A stretch of 64,000 nt of DNA from Pseudotabrizicola sp. (GTDB lineage: Bacteria; Pseudomonadota; Alphaproteobacteria; Rhodobacterales; Rhodobacteraceae), in assembly GCF_030684215.1 (NCBI RefSeq), contig NZ_JAUXOV010000065.1:105015-169014 (forward strand), given 5' to 3'. Of the stretch, positions 16,373-23,764 are shown piece by piece (the first letter of the stretch is position 1; every line of letters starts with the position of its first letter). The position numbers and the translations under genes were made by a program. The notes beneath the pieces are model-generated. The model was not told the DNA's origin, made no database searches, and saw only the letters and a list, made by a program, of their open reading frames with translations.

Positions 16373-18391
16373 ATGGGTTATTTTCTGGGCGTGGACACGG
16401 GTGGCACCTATACTGATGCTGTCATCGTGGATGAGGCAGCAACGCGCGTCATCGGCAAGGCCAAAGCACTGACCACCCGCAATGATCTGGCCATCGGCAT
16501 CGGTGGCGCTGTCGATGCCGCTCTTGCGGCGGCGGGTGTTGCGGCCAATGACATCTCGCTCGTTTCGTTGTCCACGACTCTGGCCACCAATGCGCTGGTC
16601 GAAGGGCAGGGCGGACGCGTGGCGTTGGTCTTCATCGGCTTTGACGAAGGCGATGAGGCCCGTGCCGGATTGGACGAGGCGCTGCGTGGTGACCCGATCC
16701 TGCGCCTGACAGGCGGACATGGACACGCCGGGCAGGAACTTGCAGCGCTGGACCTTGCCGCGCTGGAACAAAGCCTGCGAGACAGCGGCGATCAGGTGAT
16801 GGGCTATGCCGTCGCCGCACGCTTTGCCACCCGCAACCCCGCACATGAAATAGCCGCGCGTGATCTGATCCGCCGCATCACCGATCGGCCAGTGACCTGC
16901 AGCCATGAGCTTTCCGCCAACCTCAACGGCCCCAAGCGCGCGTTGACGGCGGTGCTCAATGCCCGGCTGATTGGGATGATCGACCGTTTGGTCGCGGCCT
17001 GTGAGCGGCATCTGGACGCTATCGGCATCAATGCGCCTCTGATGGTGGTGCGTGGTGATGGCGCGTTGATTTCTGCCGCCATGGTGCGTGAGCGTCCGAT
17101 TGAAACCATCCTGTCCGGCCCCGCCGCCAGCATCGTGGGCGCGCGCTGGCTGACCGGTGCCAGTGACGCGCTGGTCAGCGACATTGGCGGCACCACAACT
17201 GATGTTGCCCTGCTGCGCGGTGGCTTGCCAGAGATCGACCCGCAAGGCGCGCGGGTGGGCGGGTTTCGCACCATGGTCGAGGCGGTGGCGATGCGCACCA
17301 CCGGCCTTGGTGGCGACAGCGAGGTGCATCTGATCACCGAAGGGCTGACGGGCGGCCTCCGCCTAGGCCCACGCCGGCTGGTGCCCGTTTCCCTGCTTGC
17401 CCAAGACCATGGTGCGATGGTCCATGCCGCCCTTGACCGAGCGCTGTCGAGTGATGTTTCTGGAGAACATGATGGCCGTTTCGTCATTCCGATGCAAGGT
17501 GCACAGGGTGGGCTTACCGCGCGGGAAGCAACCCTTTTGGCGCGCATCACCCAGCCCATGCCACTGTCGCAGGCCCTGACCTCGCGGCTGGAGGCGGCGG
17601 CGCTGGACCGTCTGATCGCGCGCGGGCTGGTGATGATCGCGGGCGTCACGCCGTCGGATGCCAGCCATGCCCTTGGCCGTCTTTATGCGTGGGATGCAGC
17701 GGCCTCGGAAAAGGCGCTGAAGCTTCTGGGGCGTCGTCGCACCGGCGCGGGAGAACGGTTTGCCGCCGACCCGGTCAAACTGGCGCAGGCGATCATTGAC
17801 CAGCTTACCATCCAGACCGCCGATTGCCTGCTGGAAGCTGCCTTTGGAGAAGATCCCGCCTTTGCCGATGACTCCCCCGAAGCTCTGGCCCGCCATAGCC
17901 TCACCCGCGCCGGTCTGCGCGGCCACAGCGGTGTGATTCAGATGACGGTCCGGTTGGGCGTGTCGGTGATCGGTCTTGGTGCTTCGGCCCCGGCGTATTA
18001 CGGCGCGGTTGGCGAGCGTTTGGACTGCCAGATGATCCTGCCCGAACATGCCGGTGTCGCCAATGCCATCGGCGCGGTCGTGGGGCAGGTCAGCCAGCGC
18101 GCAACCGGCACAGTCACCAGCCCGTCCGAGGGCCGGTTTGCCGCCCATCTTCCGGGTGGAATTGAGGTTTTCCCTGATTGCGATGCCGCGCTTGCCGCCC
18201 TTCAGGCCTCTTTGACCGATGACGCCACCGCCCGTGCCTTGCGCGCCGGGGCGGTTGATCTGCACCTGACCAGCACGCGCGACATTCGCGAAGCCGAGGT
18301 GGAAGGCCGCCGCATGTTCATCGAAGCTGTCCTGAGCGTCACCGCCTCCGGCCGCCCCCGCGTTGCCCACACGGCCGATGCGCAAATCTGA
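16373..18391 (+). CDS. Hydantoinase/oxoprolinase family protein, HyuA subunit (solitary)
   Basis: A 672-residue ATP-dependent hydantoinase A / N-methylhydantoinase A homologue. The actin-like ATPase motifs are visible: FLGVDTGGTYTDAVIVDE at the N-terminus, LSTTLATNALVEG (about 67), and the second phosphate motif SDIGGTTTDVALLRGG (about 272). Partner enzymes open cyclic amides (hydantoins, 5-oxoproline) with ATP. No HyuB subunit is next to it, in contrast to the fused protein at 57199, so it may act with a distant partner or be specialised. GTG at 16370 directly precedes the ATG used here. A tRNA gene follows on the same strand. Confidence 0.88.
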   Translation: MGYFLGVDTGGTYTDAVIVDEAATRVIGKAKALTTRNDLAIGIGGAVDAALAAAGVAANDISLVSLSTTLATNALVEGQGGRVALVFIGFDEGDEARAGLDEALRGDPILRLTGGHGHAGQELAALDLAALEQSLRDSGDQVMGYAVAARFATRNPAHEIAARDLIRRITDRPVTCSHELSANLNGPKRALTAVLNARLIGMIDRLVAACERHLDAIGINAPLMVVRGDGALISAAMVRERPIETILSGPAASIVGARWLTGASDALVSDIGGTTTDVALLRGGLPEIDPQGARVGGFRTMVEAVAMRTTGLGGDSEVHLITEGLTGGLRLGPRRLVPVSLLAQDHGAMVHAALDRALSSDVSGEHDGRFVIPMQGAQGGLTAREATLLARITQPMPLSQALTSRLEAAALDRLIARGLVMIAGVTPSDASHALGRLYAWDAAASEKALKLLGRRRTGAGERFAADPVKLAQAIIDQLTIQTADCLLEAAFGEDPAFADDSPEALARHSLTRAGLRGHSGVIQMTVRLGVSVIGLGASAPAYYGAVGERLDCQMILPEHAGVANAIGAVVGQVSQRATGTVTSPSEGRFAAHLPGGIEVFPDCDAALAALQASLTDDATARALRAGAVDLHLTSTRDIREAEVEGRRMFIEAVLSVTASGRPRVAHTADAQI

Positions 18392-18440
18392 CGAATAGGA
18401 CTTGACGCGCGGTGGCGGGCACAATACGACCCGCGCCAGT

Positions 18441-18517
18441 GGCTAGGTAGCTCAGCTGGTTAGAGCACGTGACTCATAATCACGGGGTCGGGGGTTCGAG
18501 TCCCCCCCTCGCCACCA
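18441..18517 (+). tRNA. tRNA with CAT anticodon (probably elongator tRNA-Met); integration target
   Basis: A 77-base cloverleaf with encoded CCA. D-arm TAGCTCAGCTGGTTAGAGCA, anticodon stem-loop CGTGA-CTCATAA-TCACG with anticodon CAT, T-arm GGGGGTTCGAGTCCCCC. The acceptor stem GGCTAGG/CCTCGCC has one mismatch (T4 opposite C69). The G1-C72 pair argues against initiator tRNA; a lysidine-modified tRNA-Ile(CAU) cannot be fully excluded from sequence alone. A TTGACG box at 18402 may be its -35. The last 15 bases are repeated at 26320-26334, marking this as the attachment site of the element. Confidence 0.93.
18503..18517. repeat. attL: 15-bp direct repeat at the tRNA 3' end
   Basis: The sequence of six C followed by TCGCCACCA, forming the tRNA 3' acceptor strand, discriminator and CCA, is identical to 26320-26334. 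Tyrosine integrases commonly recombine here and rebuild the tRNA 3' end. Confidence 0.88.
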
Positions 18518-18628
18518 CTTCCTTATTTCATGTCATCCCGCACCCTATCGTTAAGCCTTTGGAAACAGAGCGTTGACGGGATTTTCTGTTTCAACAGCTT
18601 CCAAATTGTCCCGCCCAATCCCATGTTC

Positions 18629-18652
18629 AATGATGGGACAAATGATGGGACA
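18629..18652. repeat. Tandem 12-bp repeats AATGATGGGACA (possible integrase arm sites)
   Basis: Two immediately adjacent copies of AATGATGGGACA (18629-18640 and 18641-18652) end 8 bp before the integrase ATG. A third exact copy in the same orientation is near the other end of the element (26248-26259). The layout suggests arm-type binding sites for the integrase or excisionase, and possible autoregulation of the integrase. Confidence 0.6.
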
Positions 18653-18660
18653 GATTTTCG

Positions 18661-19833
18661 ATGCCAAAGCTGACCGTGCGCAAAATCGACTCACTGACGG
18701 AACCGGGCATGTTCAGCGATGGTGACGGCCTCTACCTGCGCATTGGACCCACAGGTGGCAAATCATGGATACTGCGCACGGTGGTGTTCGGGCGTCGTCG
18801 TGACTTTGGCTTGGGTGCAGCTTCGCTTGTCAGCCTTGCAGAGGCGCGCGAGGCGGCACGGGCCTTGCGGAAGATGGCACGGGCTGGGGAAGACCCTGAC
18901 ACTGTGCGCAAGCGTGAGCACCTGACATTTGAAGCGGCGACACTGAGGGTGCACAAGTCCCTGATGCCGACTTGGCGAAACGCCCGGACGGCGCAAATCT
19001 GGCTGGGGTCCATGGAACGGTTTGCCTTCCCCACCTTGGCAAAGCGCCCCATCGCAACAATCGGTCCTGCCGACATTCATAAAGTGCTTGAACCCATCTG
19101 GACCGAAAAGCACGACACCGCGACCCGCGTCAAACAGCGTTTGGCAACCATTTTTGACTGGGCAAAGGGCGCTGGGCACTTCCCCCATGAAAACCCGGTC
19201 AACGGCCTGAAAAAGGCATTGCCCATGGTCAGGGTGGAGGCCGAGCATATGGCCGCATTGCCTTGGCAGGATTTGCCCGCGTTTATGGCCGAATTGGCTG
19301 ACAGAGAAGGCACTTCGGCACGGGCGCTAGAGTTCATCATTTTCACGGCTTCCCGTTCCGGTGAAGTTCGCGGTGCACGTTGGGCCGAGATTGAAGACGG
19401 TGTCTGGACCGTGCCTGCCGAACGGATGAAATCAGGCAAGCCGCACCGTGTTCCCCTGACCGACGAGGCGTTGGCGGTGTTGGAAGCTGTGAAGGGCCTT
19501 GATGCAGATTTGATCTTTCCGAGCGTGAGCAAGACCAAGTTGGGGGAAAGCCGCCCCATGTCGGACATGGTCTTCAAAGCCTTGATGGACCGAATGAAGC
19601 GCACGAGCATGACCACCCACGGCTTCCGGTCCACCTTCCGCGACTGGTGCAGCGAAAGCGCCCATGCAGACCGTGAAGTGGCCGAGGCGGCACTGTCGCA
19701 CGCGCTGGGCAACCGCGTAGAGCGTGCCTACGCCCGTTCAGACCTGTTCGAACGGCGGCGGCACCTGATGGAGGCTTGGGCGCAGTACGCCACCGGGAAG
19801 GCCGGAAAAGTGGTCCAGTTGGTGCGGGCGTAA
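18661..19833 (+). CDS. Tyrosine-type site-specific integrase
   Basis: A 390-residue phage/island integrase. Residues 1-90 are the DUF4102-type arm-binding domain (LTVRKIDSLTEPGMFSDGDG, LYLRIGPTGGKSWILR). A core-binding domain follows (about 95-195) and then the catalytic domain with Arg232 (TASRSGEVRGARW), His320-x-x-Arg323 (THGFRSTFRDW), His347 (LSHALGN) and nucleophile Tyr357 (ERAYARSD). All catalytic residues are intact, so it should be active. It lies 143 bp from the tRNA it targets. The stop is followed after 5 bases by the GTG of the next gene. Confidence 0.97.
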   Translation: MPKLTVRKIDSLTEPGMFSDGDGLYLRIGPTGGKSWILRTVVFGRRRDFGLGAASLVSLAEAREAARALRKMARAGEDPDTVRKREHLTFEAATLRVHKSLMPTWRNARTAQIWLGSMERFAFPTLAKRPIATIGPADIHKVLEPIWTEKHDTATRVKQRLATIFDWAKGAGHFPHENPVNGLKKALPMVRVEAEHMAALPWQDLPAFMAELADREGTSARALEFIIFTASRSGEVRGARWAEIEDGVWTVPAERMKSGKPHRVPLTDEALAVLEAVKGLDADLIFPSVSKTKLGESRPMSDMVFKALMDRMKRTSMTTHGFRSTFRDWCSESAHADREVAEAALSHALGNRVERAYARSDLFERRRHLMEAWAQYATGKAGKVVQLVRA

Positions 19834-19838
19834 TTCAA

Positions 19839-20519
19839 GTGAACCCGACTTGGTCCATAGACGAAGCGATAGAAGAAGTGACGGCAGTCTTTCGACATAT
19901 CGAAAGGCAACCACGGTATAAGTGGGGTTTGACCGCCGAACGGCTTTTCTGGAAGTTGCACGTTGGGCGTCCGGTGTTTGACAATTGCCTTCCGTCTGCC
20001 GATGGAAAATCTTGGGTCTGGTTGTTTGAAGCAACACCCGAGGGCTGGACAGAGTTGAAGGATTACTCTGTTCGGGATGCGGAAGCCTATGATTTTTTCT
20101 GTGCCGTTTCGGAAAACTGGTTGCGATTTGGGGTGAATATTCCAGCACCTGTCTTGCAGTTTTCGGCAGACATAATAGCCGGAAAGATTGAATGCCCCAA
20201 AAAAAGAACAAGGCGCTACGATACAGAGAGGAACATTCTGATCACTCGGCTAGTGCACCATGTGAGTGAAAAGACTGGTCTTCACAAGACGCACAATGCC
20301 GAGAAAAGCCAAAACTCTGCGGCGCGTCCAAGCGCCTGTGAAATTGTGGCTAAGGCATCCGAACGGTCTGCATTAGAATATTCTGAAGCCACCGGAAAAA
20401 GACCTTCCTTTCGGCTGAGTTCAAATGACGTCCGCTCTATCGTGGTAAACCGAAGAATTGCGGAGGAGTTCCGCAAGGTCAAATCTTTGATGGACGGGCA
20501 TTTATTGAACAACCAATAA
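19839..20519 (+). CDS. Hypothetical protein of the element (226 aa)
   Basis: I do not recognise this protein. The GTG at 19839 sits 5 bases after the integrase stop, which avoids the integrase overlap that an earlier in-frame ATG (19776) would cause. The first half is rich in aromatic residues (WSIDEAIEEV, KWGLTAERLFWKLHVGRPVF, SWVWLFEATPEGWTEL) and the second half is basic and probably helical (SERSALEYSEATGKRPSFRL, NRRIAEEFRKVKSLMD). No signal peptide or membrane helix is evident. Position after the integrase suggests a role in mobility or regulation, but that is only context. Confidence 0.6.
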   Translation: MNPTWSIDEAIEEVTAVFRHIERQPRYKWGLTAERLFWKLHVGRPVFDNCLPSADGKSWVWLFEATPEGWTELKDYSVRDAEAYDFFCAVSENWLRFGVNIPAPVLQFSADIIAGKIECPKKRTRRYDTERNILITRLVHHVSEKTGLHKTHNAEKSQNSAARPSACEIVAKASERSALEYSEATGKRPSFRLSSNDVRSIVVNRRIAEEFRKVKSLMDGHLLNNQ

Positions 20520-20585
20520 GCGACCTGATCGGAAGTATTGATAGAGACAAGATGTCTGCATCTGAAACGAATCAGGATGCAGAAA

Positions 20586-20849
20586 ATGTCCAAGAGACAA
20601 TTGCTTTCGACAACGAAGATTGACGAAGTGCACGCAAGACCCATCGCGCTTGGGGATGAAGCAAAGGCTTTGTTCACAGTGGATGAAGTTGCGTCTCACT
20701 TCAGGTGCGGCGTTTCAACCGTTTGGCGCTGGGCAAAGGAAGGGAAAATCCCGCAACCTATCCGCATCGGCGGCGTGACCCGGTGGAAGCTGGACGAAAT
20801 CCAAGCCTGCATTGCGGCGGCAGAAGCCCAGCGCGACACTACACACTGA
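20586..20849 (+). CDS. AlpA/MerR-type helix-turn-helix DNA-binding protein (excisionase-like)
   Basis: An 87-residue protein whose C-terminal half is a winged helix-turn-helix of the AlpA/Xis type: LFTVDEVASHFRCGVSTVWR, then WAKEGKIPQPIRIGGVTRW and KLDEIQACIAAAE. Such proteins act as excisionases or as activators of integrase genes in P4-like satellites and islands. ATG at 20586 is chosen because AGGA lies 8 bases upstream; earlier in-frame ATGs (20538, 20577) have poorer sites. It is encoded in line with the integrase and the next small genes. Confidence 0.82.
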   Translation: MSKRQLLSTTKIDEVHARPIALGDEAKALFTVDEVASHFRCGVSTVWRWAKEGKIPQPIRIGGVTRWKLDEIQACIAAAEAQRDTTH

Positions 20850-20884
20850 AAAGCCCCCACCCACATTCGGGCAGGGGCCTTATC
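20848..20884 (+). terminator. Imperfect GC-rich hairpin after the AlpA-like gene
   Basis: AAAAGCCCCCACCC...GGGCAGGGGCCTT forms an interrupted stem directly at the stop codon of the AlpA-like gene. It resembles a weak terminator that could separate the early genes from the next unit. Confidence 0.4.
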
Positions 20885-20946
20885 TCTTCGCTTTGCTCCC
20901 AAGGGATAACTCTGCCTGTCCGCGTGTTCAAGCATGAGGTCAGAAG

Positions 20947-21267
20947 ATGACAAGAAATCACGTTCCGTCGCTGTTCAAAATCTATCCGCCCGAGGGCGAA
21001 CCCTTCGAACTGTCTGTACGGGGGCGCATAGCGTGGATGCTGGACAAGCTGTTGAAAGCCCGGAATGAGGGCTTTACCAGCAAGGATGCACCGGGCGCGC
21101 GGGTGTCGGACTATGTGCGGCGGCTGCGCGTTGCAGGCGTGCCGATTGAAACCGTGCGTGTCGAACATGGTGGGCCGTTCCCCGGCACCCATGGCAGATA
21201 CGTTCTGAAAGGCAAAGTCGTGCCCGTGGACCATGCGGCGAAGACGGGAGAGGCGTGCCATGAATGA
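20947..21267 (+). CDS. Small basic protein, winged-helix-like (hypothetical)
   Basis: A 106-residue protein. The segment FELSVRGRIAWMLDKLLKAR, then FTSKDAPGARVSDYVRRLRV, and AGVPIETVRVEHGG with a C-terminal GTHGRYVLKGKVVPV have the spacing of a winged helix: helix, recognition helix with paired Arg, and a beta wing. Similar short ORFs occur in alphaproteobacterial prophages and islands. The function is likely DNA binding; the target is not known. Its stop overlaps the start of the next gene (8-base overlap around ATGAATGA), so the pair is translationally coupled. Confidence 0.7.
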   Translation: MTRNHVPSLFKIYPPEGEPFELSVRGRIAWMLDKLLKARNEGFTSKDAPGARVSDYVRRLRVAGVPIETVRVEHGGPFPGTHGRYVLKGKVVPVDHAAKTGEACHE

Positions 21268-21718
21268 AGCCAAGCACCTTCCCCAAATCAAACTTGATGC
21301 AACCCGTTGCAAAGAAGAGGCCCTTCGAAAACTGAGGATGCCCCAGCCCAGCGAAGACTTGCAGAAGGCCGTCGCCAAAATTGAGAAGAAGATGAAGGCG
21401 CGGGTTGCGGTGTCCCCGCTGGAAAAATTGTTGGTCTACCAGTACCTGAGCCGAGTTTGGCGGCGGCACCTGACCGTGCAGGAACTGTCAGTCGCGTTTT
21501 ATGTGCTGGACCGTTCGGTGGGGTGGGGCACGTCCTTTTTCGTCGCGTCCAGTGCCAACGTGTTGCACGGCACCGACGACTATTCCGGCGTTGGCCTGCC
21601 TGACCGCACCTATTTCCGCACGCTGAAGTCCATGGAAGACGTTGGGCTTCTGTTCCGCAAGCGCACCCACGACCGAACCTTGGTGGGGTTGGACTTGGGG
21701 TTTGCACCATGGAAATAA
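21260..21718 (+). CDS. Element protein upstream of palindrome cluster; possible replication or DNA-binding protein
   Basis: A 152-residue protein starting at ATG 21260, overlapping the previous stop. The N-terminal part is charged and helical (KEEALRKLRMPQPSEDLQKA, VAKIEKKMKARV). The rest (LVYQYLSRVWRRHLTVQELSVAFYVLD, RSVGWGTSFFVASSANVLHG, YSGVGLPDRTYFRTLKSMED, VGLLFRKRTHDRTL) has the pattern of a winged-helix initiator-like domain: in phage or plasmid replication proteins a similar block chooses the DNA. I do not firmly recognise the family. Repeats and palindromes begin 13 bp after its stop, as often seen between an initiator gene and its origin. One copy of the 14-bp TGCAAC palindrome lies within its 5' end. 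Confidence 0.6.
   Translation: MNEAKHLPQIKLDATRCKEEALRKLRMPQPSEDLQKAVAKIEKKMKARVAVSPLEKLLVYQYLSRVWRRHLTVQELSVAFYVLDRSVGWGTSFFVASSANVLHGTDDYSGVGLPDRTYFRTLKSMEDVGLLFRKRTHDRTLVGLDLGFAPWK
21298..21311. promoter_or_regulatory. 14-bp palindrome TGCAACCCGTTGCA, copy 1
   Basis: TGCAAC-CC-GTTGCA, an inverted repeat with 6-bp arms, at the 5' end of the gene starting at 21260. The same palindrome occurs at 22153-22166 and 23652-23665. Probably a protein-binding site; the protein is not known. Confidence 0.55.
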
Positions 21719-21730
21719 AGCAAAATCTGC

Positions 21731-21924
21731 CTGCAAACTGCCAGTCAGGCACTGCCACGGTGGCAGAGTGGTTCTGCCAGTCAGGCAGGCGCAAACTGCC
21801 ACGGTGGCAGAGTGAATACTGTAGTGCGAATACAGTAGTTAAAGACCTCTAATAACTACTCCAGATCACGCAAAACGCTTTGATCTGGAGCCTTTCCGGG
21901 GGAAAATTTTTCGGGATTTTCCCC
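21731..21924. repeat. Cluster of alternating repeats and palindromes (possible origin or control region)
   Basis: Two motifs alternate. Motif A, CTGCCAGTCAGGCA, is at 21738-21751 and 21774-21787. Motif B, ACTGCCACGGTGGCAGAGTG, is at 21751-21770 and 21795-21814; its core CTGCCAC-G-GTGGCAG is a palindrome. Then follow TACTGTA/TACAGTA (21817-21823, 21831-21837), CCAGATCA/TGATCTGG (21861-21868, 21881-21888) and GGGGAAAAT/ATTTTCCCC (21899-21907, 21916-21924), all perfect inverted repeats. No gene fits in this interval. Confidence 0.7.
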
Positions 21925-21951
21925 GCGCGTGAAATCACAAAGGAAGCTGAT

Positions 21952-22131
21952 ATGAGCGATGATGACGAGATGGCAAAGATGGCTGAATTGCCCAATCTGC
22001 GCATTCCGACCCCGGACGAAGTGGCGGAAAGCGAACGGAAACTGGTGGAGGCCGTGTTGAACCAAGACGAAACCGACCGGGCGTTTGTCGCAAAGCTGTT
22101 TGCCAAAGGGGAAACCCCATTTCAGCGATAG
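21952..22131 (+). CDS. Small acidic protein (59 aa) of the element
   Basis: A 59-residue protein starting at ATG 21952 with AAGGA 8 bases upstream. The sequence is strongly acidic at the start (MSDDDEMAKMAELPNLRIPT) and then helical (PDEVAESERKLVEAVLNQDE, TDRAFVAKLF). No domain is recognised. It could be a small regulator or antitoxin-like protein, but no toxin partner is evident. It lies between the palindrome cluster and the second TGCAAC palindrome. Confidence 0.6.
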   Translation: MSDDDEMAKMAELPNLRIPTPDEVAESERKLVEAVLNQDETDRAFVAKLFAKGETPFQR

Positions 22132-22152
22132 GCCGACCCACGGTCCAAACTT

Positions 22153-22166
22153 TGCAACGGGTTGCA
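22153..22166. promoter_or_regulatory. 14-bp palindrome TGCAACGGGTTGCA, copy 2
   Basis: Same palindrome as at 21298, read on the opposite strand, located 21 bp after the small acidic ORF and about 120-130 bp before the GTG of the membrane coiled-coil gene, where it could serve as an operator. Confidence 0.6.
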
Positions 22167-22285
22167 CCGTGATAGACGGCAGGCACAGTCCCTGCCGTTT
22201 ACCATTTGGACGGCCTGCCATGATTGCGTCAAACTTTGGTCAAGGCGCGGGGGCACGCTGGCCTTTCCCAATTCGGAGTGAAGCT

Positions 22286-23632
22286 GTGCTTGCCAACATA
22301 TTGAAAAAGACCGGGGCCGTTGTCGGCCTTATGTTTCTTGCCGCTATGGTGACGGTGATCAACCCTTCCGTTGGGCAGATTTTTGCGGTGGCAGTGCTGG
22401 GGGTGTCGGGCTGGTCAGTTTTCAAGCCAATCCCGCGTATCGGCCTTGGAAACCGCGCATACAGTGCAACCGTTCTGGTCCTTGTTGGTCTCTTTGCGCT
22501 GGGCATGTCTTCCACTGAACTGGAAAAGCGCGACCCTGCCCGAATGGCCGAACTCAGGGCAACGAACCCGGACAGGTACCTGGACCTTTTGAAGCAGACC
22601 GACGAGGCAGCTTGGCAGGCCGAATTGGAAACCATGACGCGCGAGGCAGAAGCCGAACTGAAGGCATTTGCAGACGCGGTGTCGCAGGCAGATCAAGTCA
22701 TGGCCGAAGCGGCAGCGGCAAAAGCTGAAATGGCGGCGGCAAAGGTTGCCAAGCTGCAAGCCATGGCTGAAGAGGCCAAGCGTCAGGCGCAAGAAGCCGA
22801 AGCCACAAAACTGGCACGGGCGGCAGAGGCCGAACGCATTGCCCGAGAGAAAGCGGCGGCGGCTAAGCTGAAGGCCGAAGCAGACGCTGCCACAAAGCTG
22901 GAACGCGATTTGGCGGCAGTCCGCGAGAGTATTGAAAAGTTTGAGTTTGCATTGGCGCGTGGTACCATGTTGCACCTGAACGCAAGCGGCATAGTGCCAG
23001 AAGCCTTCCGTGCCGAAATAGAGGTCAAGGTTAAGGGCTATGCGGATACGTTTTCGCATGAAGTGCTTAAGTCTCGGCAGTCGATTTACGAACTTCTTGC
23101 CGTGATCCGGCCCGAGAATGCCGCCTATCAGAAAATGGTGGATGACGTTGCCCAGCAAATCCAAAAGCAGGCCAAGGCCGCTATCGGACGCATGAAGCCC
23201 AAGCTGGACAAGGTGGAGAGCATCACTTGGCTGCACCACCCGAACCAGCCGAAATACACCAACAGCAGGTCCACCGCGTTCCTGTACATCGGCACGAAAG
23301 AGCGGCAAAAGCCGTGGCTGCGGATGCGGGTACAGTATGCCGCCTCTGACTGGCTGTTCGTTGAAAATGTCGTGGCTTGGGTGGACGGGGTGAAATATCC
23401 GCTGATCGCAGGGCCGTTTGAGCGTGACAACCATTCCACCATCTGGGAATGGCGCGACGTGTCCCCTGATGATTACCACCTATCCGTCCTGCGTAGCCTT
23501 GCAGAGGGCAAAGAGGCCATCCTTCGTTTTGAAGGTATGCAATACAAGCGGGATGCGACCCTTTCGGCAGGCGACAAGAAGGGAATTCTGGAAACCTTAG
23601 CTGCGTTTCAGGTCATGCAGGCAGGCGGCTGA
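22286..23632 (+). CDS. Membrane-anchored coiled-coil protein of unknown function
   Basis: A protein of about 448 residues. Three hydrophobic segments lie at the N-terminus (TGAVVGLMFLAAMVTVI, FAVAVLGVSGWSVF, AYSATVLVLVGLFALGM; about residues 9-75). A long Ala/Glu/Lys-rich helix with heptad character follows (about 105-220; AEAAAAKAEMAAAKVAKLQA and similar). The C-terminal region (about 330-448) looks globular with Trp-rich strands (SITWLHHPNQPKYTNSRSTA, RVQYAASDWLFVENVVAW, STIWEWRDVSPDDYHL). I do not recognise the whole protein. GTG at 22286 has GGAG 7 bases upstream; ATG at 22220 is an alternative with a weaker site. Its size and anchor make it the main product of the element besides the integrase. 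Confidence 0.68.
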   Translation: MLANILKKTGAVVGLMFLAAMVTVINPSVGQIFAVAVLGVSGWSVFKPIPRIGLGNRAYSATVLVLVGLFALGMSSTELEKRDPARMAELRATNPDRYLDLLKQTDEAAWQAELETMTREAEAELKAFADAVSQADQVMAEAAAAKAEMAAAKVAKLQAMAEEAKRQAQEAEATKLARAAEAERIAREKAAAAKLKAEADAATKLERDLAAVRESIEKFEFALARGTMLHLNASGIVPEAFRAEIEVKVKGYADTFSHEVLKSRQSIYELLAVIRPENAAYQKMVDDVAQQIQKQAKAAIGRMKPKLDKVESITWLHHPNQPKYTNSRSTAFLYIGTKERQKPWLRMRVQYAASDWLFVENVVAWVDGVKYPLIAGPFERDNHSTIWEWRDVSPDDYHLSVLRSLAEGKEAILRFEGMQYKRDATLSAGDKKGILETLAAFQVMQAGG

Positions 23633-23651
23633 CACTGCCTGTCCCCGGTGG

Positions 23652-23665
23652 TGCAACCCGTTGCA
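23652..23665. promoter_or_regulatory. 14-bp palindrome TGCAACCCGTTGCA, copy 3
   Basis: Exact copy of the 21298 palindrome, 20 bp after the stop of the membrane coiled-coil gene, in the space before the broken M15-type gene. Confidence 0.55.
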
Positions 23666-23764
23666 AAAGGCCGCGCTGGGTAGGGAACCTTTGAACCATT
23701 TGAGGGCTGGTAAGCCTTTGACCCCGAGTCGGTTTCGCAGCTTGCGGTTGCCCAAGTCCGACAC

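Noticed and set aside
17363..18424. Minus-strand open frame of 353 residues opposite HyuA
   Set aside because: Antisense shadow of HyuA; no domain or start signal.
21731..21924. CRISPR array
   Set aside because: Only two copies of each repeat, unequal motif types, no regular spacers and no cas genes.
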